Under the pieces are notes generated by a model. The model did no database searches and was not told where the DNA came from. It saw nothing but the letters and a program-made list of their open reading frames with translations. This document shows, in pieces, positions 25,023-33,020 of a stretch of 64,000 bases of DNA (positions are counted from its first letter, which is position 1; each line of letters begins with the position of its first letter). Location of the stretch: NCBI RefSeq assembly GCF_019710575.1, contig NZ_JAHWFK010000041.1:1-64000 (forward strand), written 5' to 3'. The DNA comes from Paractinoplanes polyasparticus (lineage in GTDB: Bacteria; Actinomycetota; Actinomycetes; Mycobacteriales; Micromonosporaceae). A program made the position numbers and the translations under genes.

Positions 25023-25862
25023 CTAGACCCACTTGTCTCCCGTGAGGCGCTCATAGACCTCGACGTACCGGTTACGCGTGGCCTCGACGACCTCGTCCGG
25101 AATCTCGGGCCCCGGCGCCGTCCGGTCCCAGGCGGTCAACGTCGACGACCAGTCCCGCAGGAACTGCTTGTCGAGATACCGCTGCGTCCCACCCGGCTTC
25201 CACTCGTCCGCCGCCCAGAAGCGCGAAGAGTCCGGCGTCAGCAGCTCATCCCCCAACGTGAGTGTGCCGTCCGCCGCGAACCCCAGCTCAATCTTGGTAT
25301 CCGCGATGATGATCCCGTTGCCGGAAGCCACCTGCTGCCCACGCTTGTAGACCTCGAGCGTGATCCGCTTCAACTCCGCCGCGACGTCCCGCCCCACCTT
25401 CGCCTCGACGTCGCCGTAGGTCATGAACTCGTCATGCCCCTCACCCGGCGGCACCTTGGTGGTAGGCGTAAAAATCGGCTCCGGCAGATCCGACCCCTCG
25501 ATCAACCCCGCCGGCAACGAAACCCCGGAGACAGCCCCGTCCCGCTCATACTCCTTGAGCCCCGACCCCGCCAAATACCCCCGGGCGATGCACTCCACCA
25601 TGACCATCTCAAGCCGCTCACACCGCACGGCGCGGCCGGCCCACTCAGCCGGCACATCGGTGCTGGAGATCACGTGGTTGGGCACCACGTCGGCCAACTG
25701 CTCAAACCACCAGAGCGAAAGCTGCGTAAGAATCTTGCCCTTGTCCGGGATGGCCGTGGGCAGCACCACGTCATAGATCGAGATCCGGTCGGACGCCACA
25801 AGCAGGATGTCCCGCCCGTCCGCGTAGACCTCCCGAACCTTCCCCGAGTGCAACAGCTCCAC
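25023..25862 (-). CDS. purC: Phosphoribosylaminoimidazole-succinocarboxamide synthase
   Basis: 279 residues; ATP-dependent ligation of aspartate to CAIR in purine biosynthesis. Family motifs: MELLHSGKVREVYADG at the start, LVASDRISIYDVVLP, CIARGYLAGSGLKEY, FTPTTK and IIIADTKIELGF. Complete length. It stands alone on the minus strand, upstream of the restriction-modification island, and its start lies 195 bp from that of the divergent endonuclease gene. Confidence 0.96.
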   Translation of the reverse strand: MELLHSGKVREVYADGRDILLVASDRISIYDVVLPTAIPDKGKILTQLSLWWFEQLADVVPNHVISSTDVPAEWAGRAVRCERLEMVMVECIARGYLAGSGLKEYERDGAVSGVSLPAGLIEGSDLPEPIFTPTTKVPPGEGHDEFMTYGDVEAKVGRDVAAELKRITLEVYKRGQQVASGNGIIIADTKIELGFAADGTLTLGDELLTPDSSRFWAADEWKPGGTQRYLDKQFLRDWSSTLTAWDRTAPGPEIPDEVVEATRNRYVEVYERLTGDKWV

Positions 25863-26057
25863 GTGCTCCCCTTAACTGTCGGCGTGCTTAGCTAACGCTA
25901 TCGGAAGGAGCGGGGCCTGAAGACCGTGGACCGACGCACAATGCCGCCCGTCGCGGCCCCCGCGAACGCCCTGCCTCAGTAAGTCGCTGGTGGGTGTCTC
26001 AGCCGTGCCGCCAGTTCAGCCTCGTCGAAGCCAGCTCGTCGTCGTCGGCGATGTCGC

Positions 26058-27104
26058 ATGATTCAATGCCGTATGGCTACGTCCCGTGGGAGAAAGTCCG
26101 TGCCGAAAGGCTTCGAGATGCTCCAAGGTCTGCAACCCCTCAAGCCAGTAACAGAAACCAAAGTAGACGTGAAGTCGGACAGCGACGTGCTGGCTGTCAA
26201 AGACGAACTCGAGCGCAGGGCCGGCGGCCGTGCCGAACTTGCGCACCGGGTAGGCGACGTGCTCCGCCGGTCGCTCGACCGCTCTTACGAAGGCTTGACC
26301 ACCGGGCGTTTCCATCTCGCGCAGCTCAGCAAAACGGAGAAGGCGCACACGGGCTCGCTTTTCGAGGTCGAATTGCAGAAGGAGTTTGATTTCGCCGATG
26401 GCTACCAGACCGACTATCAGATCCTGGGTATGGACGTGGATGCTAAATACACTCATTCACGTAAGGGAATGTCACCCAGCTGGATGATCGGCCCGGAGAT
26501 CGAAGGCAATATTGCATTGCTAGCCACCGCAGACGACTACGAGTCACTGTGGTCGGCCTGGCTGGTGTGGGTCAAACAGGGACGCCGCAACTCGGGGTCG
26601 AACCGGGACGCGAAGGCAAGCTTGAACGATGTCGGCAAGGCGGCGCGAGTCCCCATCGCCGTCGATGCACCCCTACCGCCCAACACGTTGCTGCAGCGCC
26701 CAGCTGAGGCCTATGAGGTCATGAGATTCCAAGGACCCATGAAAGGCCAGAAACGCATCCTGGAGCTTTGCCGGCGGTTCGAAGGAACCCTCCTGTCCAG
26801 AACGACCGTAGTAACCGTGGCGAACCAGCTCGACGGGCCCAAGAGGATGCGCGCTGACGGCGGGGCTCGTACGCGGTTAGCCAATGATGGATACATCATC
26901 ATCGGAAGTGAAGCCCGCTATGACCGCGTAGTAAGAGCTTTGAACCTGCCCCAGCCGGCGAAGGGTGAGTTCATCCCGCTCAAGGTGGTCCGATCCCGCC
27001 CCGAAGACACCAGCCCGTTTTTCCTGGATCTGGACGGCACAAAATGGCGGCGAGCCACGCCTGGTGAGCTAGGATCCGGCGTTCCGAAACTAGCTATCAC
27101 GTAG
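26058..27104 (+). CDS. NaeI-like type II restriction endonuclease
   Basis: 348 residues from ATG 26058; later in-frame starts at 26073 and 26118 are possible and the last would bring it near the 317 residues of NaeI. By alignment from memory to NaeI, SKTEKAHTGSLFEVEL matches HKTEKTHMGTLVEINL, and the catalytic set is conserved with identical spacing: Glu103, Asp119, Asp128 and Lys130 (NaeI Glu70, Asp86, Asp95, Lys97). The C-terminal half (RFEGTLLSRTTVVTVANQLD) matches NaeI's second DNA-binding, topoisomerase-like domain. At the position of NaeI Leu43 this protein has Ser76 (SYEG instead of LYDG). It should cut GCCGGC or a close relative. It contains a TTA leucine codon at 26877-26879. Confidence 0.82.
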   Translation: MIQCRMATSRGRKSVPKGFEMLQGLQPLKPVTETKVDVKSDSDVLAVKDELERRAGGRAELAHRVGDVLRRSLDRSYEGLTTGRFHLAQLSKTEKAHTGSLFEVELQKEFDFADGYQTDYQILGMDVDAKYTHSRKGMSPSWMIGPEIEGNIALLATADDYESLWSAWLVWVKQGRRNSGSNRDAKASLNDVGKAARVPIAVDAPLPPNTLLQRPAEAYEVMRFQGPMKGQKRILELCRRFEGTLLSRTTVVTVANQLDGPKRMRADGGARTRLANDGYIIIGSEARYDRVVRALNLPQPAKGEFIPLKVVRSRPEDTSPFFLDLDGTKWRRATPGELGSGVPKLAIT

Positions 27105-27106
27105 GC

Positions 27107-27136
27107 ATGCGGTGGAAGTCAAACGTCCCACCGCAT
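27107..27136. terminator. Bidirectional hairpin between convergent R and M genes
   Basis: ATGCGGTGG (27107-27115) pairs perfectly with CCACCGCAT (27128-27136) around a 12-nt loop, in the 53 bp between the endonuclease and methyltransferase stops. Confidence 0.65.
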
Positions 27137-27157
27137 CACCGCTAGCCCCGGAAACTG

Positions 27158-28399
27158 CTAGCTGATCCGAGAGCGAAGCTTCTGGAACTGCTCATGCCGG
27201 GCGTGCTCGGCCTGCCCGATGAATGCCTTGAAGCCGCCGAGCCGATACGCTACCCCGCGGCTGCCGTCCTCGACTTCGATGTCGAAGTCCCGGCTCAGCA
27301 GGCTGATTCGTCGCTCGAGTTCGGGTGCATCCGTCACCCCGGCAACCCGGGCCAGCCGCTCCGCAGTAATGAACTCGCCGGACTCTCGTAGCGCCTTGTA
27401 GATGGGGTCGTGCTCGACGTTGCGCTGATCGGCACGCGGACCCTCCAGATTGAATGCCCGCATGATGGCGCTACCCACGGCAGCGGCGACGGGGGGTGGG
27501 AAAGCGTTACCAATCTGGCGATAGCGGGTCGTCTTGCGGCCAGTGAAGTTCCATGGATACTCCTCCGACCAGCCTTGAATGCGGGCCACCATCTCGGTGG
27601 TGAGCTTGGGGCCCACCTCAAACTGGTCACCTGCGCTGGGCGGCGAATCCGCGACGCCCAGCGCATCCACGCCAAGCTCAGCCCAGGCCCTCTTGGCACG
27701 TGTCGGTCCGAGGTCGGCGCCACCATGCTTCTTCGAGCCGCCAACGATCGTTGGGGCGACCCGGTCGGCTTTGGCCGCCCAGGCCTCAGCACCTTCCCAG
27801 CCGCCTGAGGCCATTAACTCGCCCAACGACTCGCCAACAGTGGTGATCTGCTCGGCCGGGGCTGGCCAGCTGAAGTGTGCGGCCTCGTCAGCTTCCCGCA
27901 TAGCCACCAGGACGAAGCGCGGCCGAAGCTGAGGAACTCCGAAGTCCGAAGCTTGCAGAAGTTGCCACGACGCCTGGTAGCCGAAGGCAGCCAAGCGATC
28001 CAGGACGTGCTGACGGTAGCCAGCGAAGCGCGGGAGGCTCAGCCCTCTGACGTTCTCCAGCAGGAGCGCTCGCGGCTTGACGACCTGGACGAGTTCGACG
28101 GCCCACGCAAAGAGGTCGCGCTCGTCCGTGGCCCCTAACTGCTTTCCAGCGATGGTGAATGGCGGGCACGGGACGCCGCCAGCCAGAAGGCCTACGCCCT
28201 CGTATGCGGCAGGGTTCCACGTCTCGGGATTTGCCGCATCGCCTTGGACGACCTTCCAGGACGGACGATTCTCACGCAGCGTGTTGCAGGCGTTGGTATC
28301 GAGCTCGACCGCCAGGGCGTGCTCGAACCCAGCCTTCTCCAAGCCCAGCGCCTGCCCGCCGGCACCTGCACAGATCTCTACTACCTCGAGATTGCCCAT
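27158..28399 (-). CDS. DNA (cytosine-5) methyltransferase of the island
   Basis: 413 residues. m5C motifs in order: I (EICAGAGGQALGLEKAGF), IV with catalytic Cys78 in GGVPCPPF, VI (LLLENVRG, Glu115), VIII (QLRPRFVLV) and X (RYRQIGNAFPPPVAAAVG). A C-terminal extension of about 90 residues looks like a winged-helix unit (ERLARVAGVTDAPELERRIS). ATG 28399 follows AAGGAGG. Paired with the NaeI-like nuclease, it should protect the same site; GCCGGC is frequent in this genome, so it must be active if the nuclease is. A TTA codon is present (27815-27817 on the complement). Confidence 0.92.
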   Translation of the reverse strand: MGNLEVVEICAGAGGQALGLEKAGFEHALAVELDTNACNTLRENRPSWKVVQGDAANPETWNPAAYEGVGLLAGGVPCPPFTIAGKQLGATDERDLFAWAVELVQVVKPRALLLENVRGLSLPRFAGYRQHVLDRLAAFGYQASWQLLQASDFGVPQLRPRFVLVAMREADEAAHFSWPAPAEQITTVGESLGELMASGGWEGAEAWAAKADRVAPTIVGGSKKHGGADLGPTRAKRAWAELGVDALGVADSPPSAGDQFEVGPKLTTEMVARIQGWSEEYPWNFTGRKTTRYRQIGNAFPPPVAAAVGSAIMRAFNLEGPRADQRNVEHDPIYKALRESGEFITAERLARVAGVTDAPELERRISLLSRDFDIEVEDGSRGVAYRLGGFKAFIGQAEHARHEQFQKLRSRIS

Positions 28400-28492
28400 G
28401 AGGCCTCCTTACGGACTAGGCGCGAGCGCGATTGAAGCCGAGTATCTTGCACTAGACGTGCGGCGTTCAGGGACACGCCGTGTGACGGTGGG

Positions 28493-28957
28493 ATGTTCGT
28501 GCCAGAAGACAATGCAGCGGAAGCACGCGAACGTGCGCATGCTAATGGGTTGTACCCCGCGCCGCTTAACGCGGGCCGCTCGCGCAACATGCAGGCCAAC
28601 CGACGCCGGGACACCAAGCCCGAAGTGGTGCTCAGGACCGCATTGCACGCCCTGGGCTACCGCTACCGTAAGGACTTGCTGCTCAGGCTCGACGGAGTCA
28701 GGGTGCGGCCAGACATAGTCTTCACGAAGCGCCGGGTGGCAGTCTTCGTCGATGGCTGCTTCTGGCACGTCTGCCCTCAGCATGGCCGCCAGCCGACCAC
28801 CAACGAGTGGTACTGGACCCCTAAGTTGCGGCGCAATATGGAACGTGACCAACGTGTCAACGACACGCTCGCCGAGGCAGGCTGGTCGGTCGTCAGAGTC
28901 TGGGAACACGTGCCGCTCGACGACGCGATAGCCTCGGTGCGCAGCGCCCTCGAATGA
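28493..28957 (+). CDS. vsr: Very short patch repair endonuclease
   Basis: 154 residues. Vsr features: SRNMQANRRRDTKPEVVLRTALH at the start of the domain, RPDIVF with Asp74, FVDGCFWHVCPQH with His92 and His97, and WSVVRVWEH at the end. It nicks next to T:G mismatches left by deamination of 5-methylcytosine, so it fits with the cytosine methyltransferase divergent from it. The first 30 residues lie before the domain; the start is not fixed by a good ribosome site. Confidence 0.9.
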   Translation: MFVPEDNAAEARERAHANGLYPAPLNAGRSRNMQANRRRDTKPEVVLRTALHALGYRYRKDLLLRLDGVRVRPDIVFTKRRVAVFVDGCFWHVCPQHGRQPTTNEWYWTPKLRRNMERDQRVNDTLAEAGWSVVRVWEHVPLDDAIASVRSALE

Positions 28958-29207
28958 CCGAACATGTGTACGACCCTACAGTCTCCGCCCGCGATGACAC
29001 CAGCCCAACACGCAGGCCCTCGCTGAAGCGCCGGCCGAGCAGTAAGGCCCCCACGGGGCGCGGTGACGAAGGAAGCCGGGCGAGATGCAAGGGAAGGCTC
29101 GCCGCCGCTCACCTGGCCGGAAGTGATCTCGACTGGATGAGGAGCACGCCATCCCCGCGGCATTCAAACTCCCGCCTCACTGGTACAGGCAGACCATCCT
29201 GCGTCTG

Positions 29208-30116
29208 GTGCAGGCCGAGTTGCCCCCACTACTAGGGCCCCTGACAACGGATACCGCGTGGCGATACATCTATGCAATCGTGTTGTGGGCCGAGGTTAAA
29301 GAAGGAAAAAATTACCTGCACCTGAACGACCGGCTATCGAAGGCGGACGGGCGTGACCTGGCCGACAGGGGAGCCGAGTACCTTCGCCGCCACTTTGTCG
29401 ACAACCGCACGACCGACCCGTTTGCGCTTATTGATTTCATCGGTAGAAAATACGACCGCGAGCGGCTATCTCAAGGTCACGAACCTATGAAACGCCGCGA
29501 CTCGAATGTCACAGGCGCCGCGTTCGAGACCGCGCTACAGGTTGTAATTTCAGAGCTTACTGCCTATACCCCAATGAGGACTCCGAAGCTCAATACGTTG
29601 CGGGGATTCGAGCTTGCGCCTGCCGGCTACCACTCGGAGCCAGACCTGGCAATGTTCTCCACGGACAACTTTCGCTTGCTTATATCTACGAAATGGACAC
29701 TTCGGAAAGAGCGCATCGGAACGTACCTTCATGAGGCCCACTTCTATAAGCAGCGACGCAGTGACCTGCAGGTCGCTTTCGTCGTATCTGAGTTCAACGC
29801 GAATATCTTGGACTGGTTAGCGCATGATCCGCTCGTAGACCGCGTCTACCATGTCCGCCTACCGATGTTCCTCGATGCGCATGCCCCCTTTCGGGACATT
29901 CCAGATAGCGGCTCCATCCCGAAGTCTCGGCTGCTTAAACCGGGGAAGGAGCGAGATGCGTTTCGCCGCTGGTTGAGTCTTTCGCGGCGAGTATTCGACC
30001 TGTCGCAGCTTTTCCGGGACATCGAGGCGCTCAGTCCCCTAAGCGAGGCAGCCCCGCCTGATCCTGATGTCGAACCAGGCGATGCCGACGAGGCGGACGA
30101 GGCGGACGAGGCCTAG
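29208..30116 (+). CDS. Unrecognised island protein, possible nuclease
   Basis: 302 residues from GTG 29208. No family recognised. Residues 100-165 contain AAFETALQVVI, then SEPDLAMF and LLISTKWTLRKER: Glu107, Asp146 and Lys162 are spaced like a PD-(D/E)xK nuclease, with Ser160 where the second acid usually sits. The C-terminus is a tandem Asp-Glu-Ala run. GTG 29208 has no ribosome site, whereas the frame stays open to 29127 and an ATC codon at 29151 sits 6 nt after GAGGAG (29139-29144), so translation may begin there. Codon use is poorer in GC than the neighbours and includes TTA at 29817-29819. Position after vsr suggests a defence role. Confidence 0.6.
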   Translation: MQAELPPLLGPLTTDTAWRYIYAIVLWAEVKEGKNYLHLNDRLSKADGRDLADRGAEYLRRHFVDNRTTDPFALIDFIGRKYDRERLSQGHEPMKRRDSNVTGAAFETALQVVISELTAYTPMRTPKLNTLRGFELAPAGYHSEPDLAMFSTDNFRLLISTKWTLRKERIGTYLHEAHFYKQRRSDLQVAFVVSEFNANILDWLAHDPLVDRVYHVRLPMFLDAHAPFRDIPDSGSIPKSRLLKPGKERDAFRRWLSLSRRVFDLSQLFRDIEALSPLSEAAPPDPDVEPGDADEADEADEA

Positions 30117-30198
30117 ACACAAACTGATCTGCCTCAGACCTTGGCTCGGAGGTGACCGGGCCGTCACGGATGGCGGACTGCAGTTCGATCGCGGATAT

Positions 30199-30230
30199 CG
30201 AAAGGGCGGCCCCGCCAGGCCGCCCTTTCG
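30199..30230. terminator. Strong bidirectional hairpin terminator
   Basis: Perfect 13-bp stem: CGAAAGGGCGGCC (30199-30211), loop CCGCCA, GGCCGCCCTTTCG (30218-30230), between the convergent island gene and the DUF305 gene. Confidence 0.8.
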
Positions 30231-30241
30231 GAGTTCGGATG

Positions 30242-30829
30242 TCAGCCGTTCATCAGTTTGAGCATCTGCTGGATCTCGCCCTGACGGGACTGCTGGACGC
30301 GCTCAGCGAACTTCTTGGTCTCGTCGTTCTTGCCGCCGGTCAGGGCGATCTTCGACATCTCCATGGCCTGGTGCTGGTGGGCCAGGAAGAGGTTGAGGAA
30401 CGCCGTGTCGAAGGCGGCTGCTTTTACCGTGGTGAGGGCCTTGATCTCGGCGTCGCCGGTGCCGGGTAGGCCGCCGTGGTCGGCGTGGAGGCTGGGGGCC
30501 TGGTCGACCTTGGTGTCTTCGCCCCAGCCGGTCAGCCAGGACTCGATCATTGCGAGTTCGTCCTTCTCGGTGAGCTGGATGGCCTGGGCCAGATTCTTCA
30601 GCTCGGGGTTCTTGGCCCGCTTGGTGGCCGTCGTGGTCATCTGCAGGCCCTGCTTCTGGTGGTAGGCCAGCATCTGCAGGAACATGACGTCCGTGTCGTT
30701 GTGTTCGTCGCCGGCCTTGATCTCGGCCACCGCCTGGGCGGCGACGGGCGGGGCGGGCTCTTTCGCTGTGCCGCAGGCGCCCAGCAGGAACGGCACGATC
30801 AGGGCGGCGGCGATCAGAGGGCGCTTCAC
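30242..30829 (-). CDS. DUF305 lipoprotein
   Basis: 195 residues from GTG 30829. The signal peptide ends in lipobox LLGAC, so it is anchored outside the membrane. Two DUF305 half-repeats are visible: DVMFLQMLAYHQKQGLQM and FDTAFLNLFLAHQHQAMEM, each with His and Met residues typical of this ferritin-like, often copper-associated family. The start overlaps the stop of the preceding polysaccharide monooxygenase gene as GTGA, so the two are translationally coupled. This suggests, but does not prove, a role in metal handling for that copper enzyme. Confidence 0.85.
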   Translation of the reverse strand: MKRPLIAAALIVPFLLGACGTAKEPAPPVAAQAVAEIKAGDEHNDTDVMFLQMLAYHQKQGLQMTTTATKRAKNPELKNLAQAIQLTEKDELAMIESWLTGWGEDTKVDQAPSLHADHGGLPGTGDAEIKALTTVKAAAFDTAFLNLFLAHQHQAMEMSKIALTGGKNDETKKFAERVQQSRQGEIQQMLKLMNG

Positions 30830-31629
30830 AGCGGCAGCCACAGGGCGAGGGTGTAGATCGAGGGCTCCCAGCTGTTGATCGCCGTGTGGCCCTGGCGGCA
30901 CTGGAACTTCTTGCCGTTGAACGTGACCACGTCACCGGTCTTGTAGGTCGTGCCCGCGGCCCAGGAACCGCCGCCGGCGGCCGGCGGGGGTGCGGTGGGC
31001 GGCTTGGTCGCGACGGGAGGAGCGGTGGGCGGAGTGGTGGGAGCCTTGGTCGGCGGCTTGGTGACGGGCGGCGCCGTGGTCGCCGGGGGCTGGGTCGCTC
31101 CGCCGCCGGTGGAGCCGCCACCGACGTTCAGGTCTACGCAGTTGTAGAAGGCCATCGGGGTGTCCGCGATGTTCCAGACGGCGAGCACCTTTTGACGACC
31201 CGGGAACTTGCTCAAGTCGATCTTGTGGTTGACGACGGCAGCGGGCTGGGCGCCGCCGTCGTCGAAGGAGGCGACCTTCGTGTTGCCGATGAAGTATTCC
31301 CAGGTCGAGGTCTTGTGGCGGGCGGTCAGGACCCAGCTGAAGTCGACCGTGGAGGCGACCGACTTGGCCGGCCAGTTGCGCGACTCGTCGGTCAGCACGG
31401 AGAACCCGGTCAGGCCGCCGTCGCACGACTTGAGTCCCTTGGGGCCCTCGACGCTCTGCGGCTCGAACTGGATGCTGCCGCAGTTGGCGACGGCGCCGGA
31501 CGCGCACAGGGCCTGACGGCTCGGCGGCGACGACACGTAGCCGTGGGCCAGGGCCGGTGAGGCGACCGCCAATGTCGTGCCCGCTGTCATGCCGAGGGCC
31601 ATCAGGGGGTAGGCGATCTTCCTGCGCAT
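30826..31629 (-). CDS. AA10 lytic polysaccharide monooxygenase with CBM5/12
   Basis: 267 residues. The signal peptide is cut after ALA so that His29 becomes the N-terminus of HGYVSSPPSRQALC, and His105 in ARHKTSTWEYF is the second ligand of the copper histidine brace; Phe161 in MAFYNCVDL is the axial residue of chitin/cellulose-active AA10 enzymes. After residue 170 comes a Pro/Thr-rich linker and a C-terminal CBM5/12-type chitin-binding module (WAAGTTYKTGDVVTFNGKKF). It is secreted and oxidatively cleaves chitin or cellulose. Coupled to the DUF305 lipoprotein gene. Confidence 0.92.
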   Translation of the reverse strand: MRRKIAYPLMALGMTAGTTLAVASPALAHGYVSSPPSRQALCASGAVANCGSIQFEPQSVEGPKGLKSCDGGLTGFSVLTDESRNWPAKSVASTVDFSWVLTARHKTSTWEYFIGNTKVASFDDGGAQPAAVVNHKIDLSKFPGRQKVLAVWNIADTPMAFYNCVDLNVGGGSTGGGATQPPATTAPPVTKPPTKAPTTPPTAPPVATKPPTAPPPAAGGGSWAAGTTYKTGDVVTFNGKKFQCRQGHTAINSWEPSIYTLALWLPL

Positions 31630-31718
31630 GTGGTTCTCCGTACTGTCTCGTCGCGGCAGTTACGGCGGAGAAGCTACGGAGAGTTTCCATAACGGAGCCT
31701 TAAAGGCCCCGAAAACAA

Positions 31719-33020
31719 TCATGAAACCGTGCGCCGGGCCCGTCGCGGGTGGGCCGGCGCGTGCAGGTAGATGCCGACCCGGGCGCCGCCGAGAGGGCTG
31801 CGGTCGATTACCATCTGGCCGCCGACCAGCTCGGCCGCGCGGCGCACGATGTCGAGGCCCAGGCCGGTCGAGCCGGCCCCGCTCACTCCACGTTGGACGG
31901 ACTTTGCCGGGTCGGCGATGCCGGGGCCGGCGTCGTCGACCAGCAGTCCGGCCGGCGAGACGGTGACCCGGAAGGCGACGCGTTCGGGGGTGTGCGAGAA
32001 GACGTTGCCGAGCATCGCGTCGACCACGCCGATCAGCTCGCTGCGCGGCACGGCCACCATCACCGGCTCGTCGCCGCCGATGACCTCCCACGGCCTTTCC
32101 TGGTCCTCGGCCAGCACCGACCAGAACGCGAGCCGGTCGGCCAGCACCTCGACCAGGTCGGTCTGTTCCCGACCGCGGGCCTGTACGCCGAGCCGGGCGC
32201 CTTTGATGATCGCCTCGAGTTCCTCGTCGAGCAGGTCACAGGCCTGCCGCATGCGCTCGCCGATCGGGCCCGGCGGCATCGCCTCGGCGTCCAGGCGGAG
32301 CGCGGTCAGCGGCGTACGCAATCGGTGGGACAGATCGGCGGCCAGCTCCCGCTCGCGGTCGAGCAGGCTGTTGAGGTCGTCGGCCATGGTGTTGAAGGCG
32401 TTCGCGGCGTCGCGCAGTTCGCGCGGACCGTCCGGGGTGACACGGGTGCCCAGTTCGCCGCTGCCGAGCCGCCGGGCCGAGCCGGAGAGTTCGCGGGTGG
32501 CCCGCACCAGGCGGCTGCCGAGCCGGTCGGCCAGCAGCGTCGAGCCCGCGACCAGCACGATGGCCAGGCCGCCGAGCACGAACCAGGCCGCCCACACTCC
32601 CCGGGTCAGCTCGCCGTCGGGCACGAAGACTTCCACCACAACCGTACGGCCGTCCGTCAGCACCGTCGGCTGCAGATACACCATTCCGCCGGTGACCGGG
32701 GCCAGCGCCGAGCGGCGGGCGTCGGCGGCCACCGCGATCTGCCCGCCGGACGTGTGCGAGACGCCGATCGCGGCGACGTCGGGCAGGTGCACGGCGAGCC
32801 GGCTCTCACTGCCCGCGGTCGTGCTGGCCACCGCATTGGTCAGCAGCGTCGGGTCGGCGTCGACGCCGAGCACGGTGACGAGCGAGGTGGCCTGCTGGCG
32901 AGCGTCGCTGACAGCCCGGTCGTACGCGATCTGGCGGGTCGCCACGGCCAGCGGCACGAGGAACGCGAGCGCCACCATCGAGGTGATGGCGAGGGCGAGC
33001 CGGTTGAGGGTCCATCTCAT
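31719..33020 (-). CDS. Two-component sensor histidine kinase
   Basis: 433 residues. Membrane helices at about 8-28 and 143-163 enclose a 115-residue extracytoplasmic sensor; HAMP follows; the HisKA box is ADLSHRLRTPLTALRLD with His232; the ATPase has an N box (VVDAMLGNVFSHTP), G1 VDDAGPGI and G2 GSTGLGLDIV. ATG 33020 overlaps the regulator's stop by 4 bp. The signal is unknown. The neighbouring monooxygenase and envelope genes are possible targets, by proximity only. Confidence 0.9.
   Translation of the reverse strand: MRWTLNRLALAITSMVALAFLVPLAVATRQIAYDRAVSDARQQATSLVTVLGVDADPTLLTNAVASTTAGSESRLAVHLPDVAAIGVSHTSGGQIAVAADARRSALAPVTGGMVYLQPTVLTDGRTVVVEVFVPDGELTRGVWAAWFVLGGLAIVLVAGSTLLADRLGSRLVRATRELSGSARRLGSGELGTRVTPDGPRELRDAANAFNTMADDLNSLLDRERELAADLSHRLRTPLTALRLDAEAMPPGPIGERMRQACDLLDEELEAIIKGARLGVQARGREQTDLVEVLADRLAFWSVLAEDQERPWEVIGGDEPVMVAVPRSELIGVVDAMLGNVFSHTPERVAFRVTVSPAGLLVDDAGPGIADPAKSVQRGVSGAGSTGLGLDIVRRAAELVGGQMVIDRSPLGGARVGIYLHAPAHPRRARRTVS

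Noticed and set aside
28954-29235. A 93-codon frame overlapping the vsr stop as ATGA
   Set aside because: The overlap is suggestive, but the translation is basic, Pro/Ser/Arg-rich low-complexity sequence and it runs into the next gene in another frame. At most it is a leader that couples translation.
25863-30230. Attachment sites or an integrase that would make the restriction island a mobile element
   Set aside because: No integrase, transposase, tRNA or matching direct repeats were found at its edges, so only transfer by composition and TTA codons is suggested.
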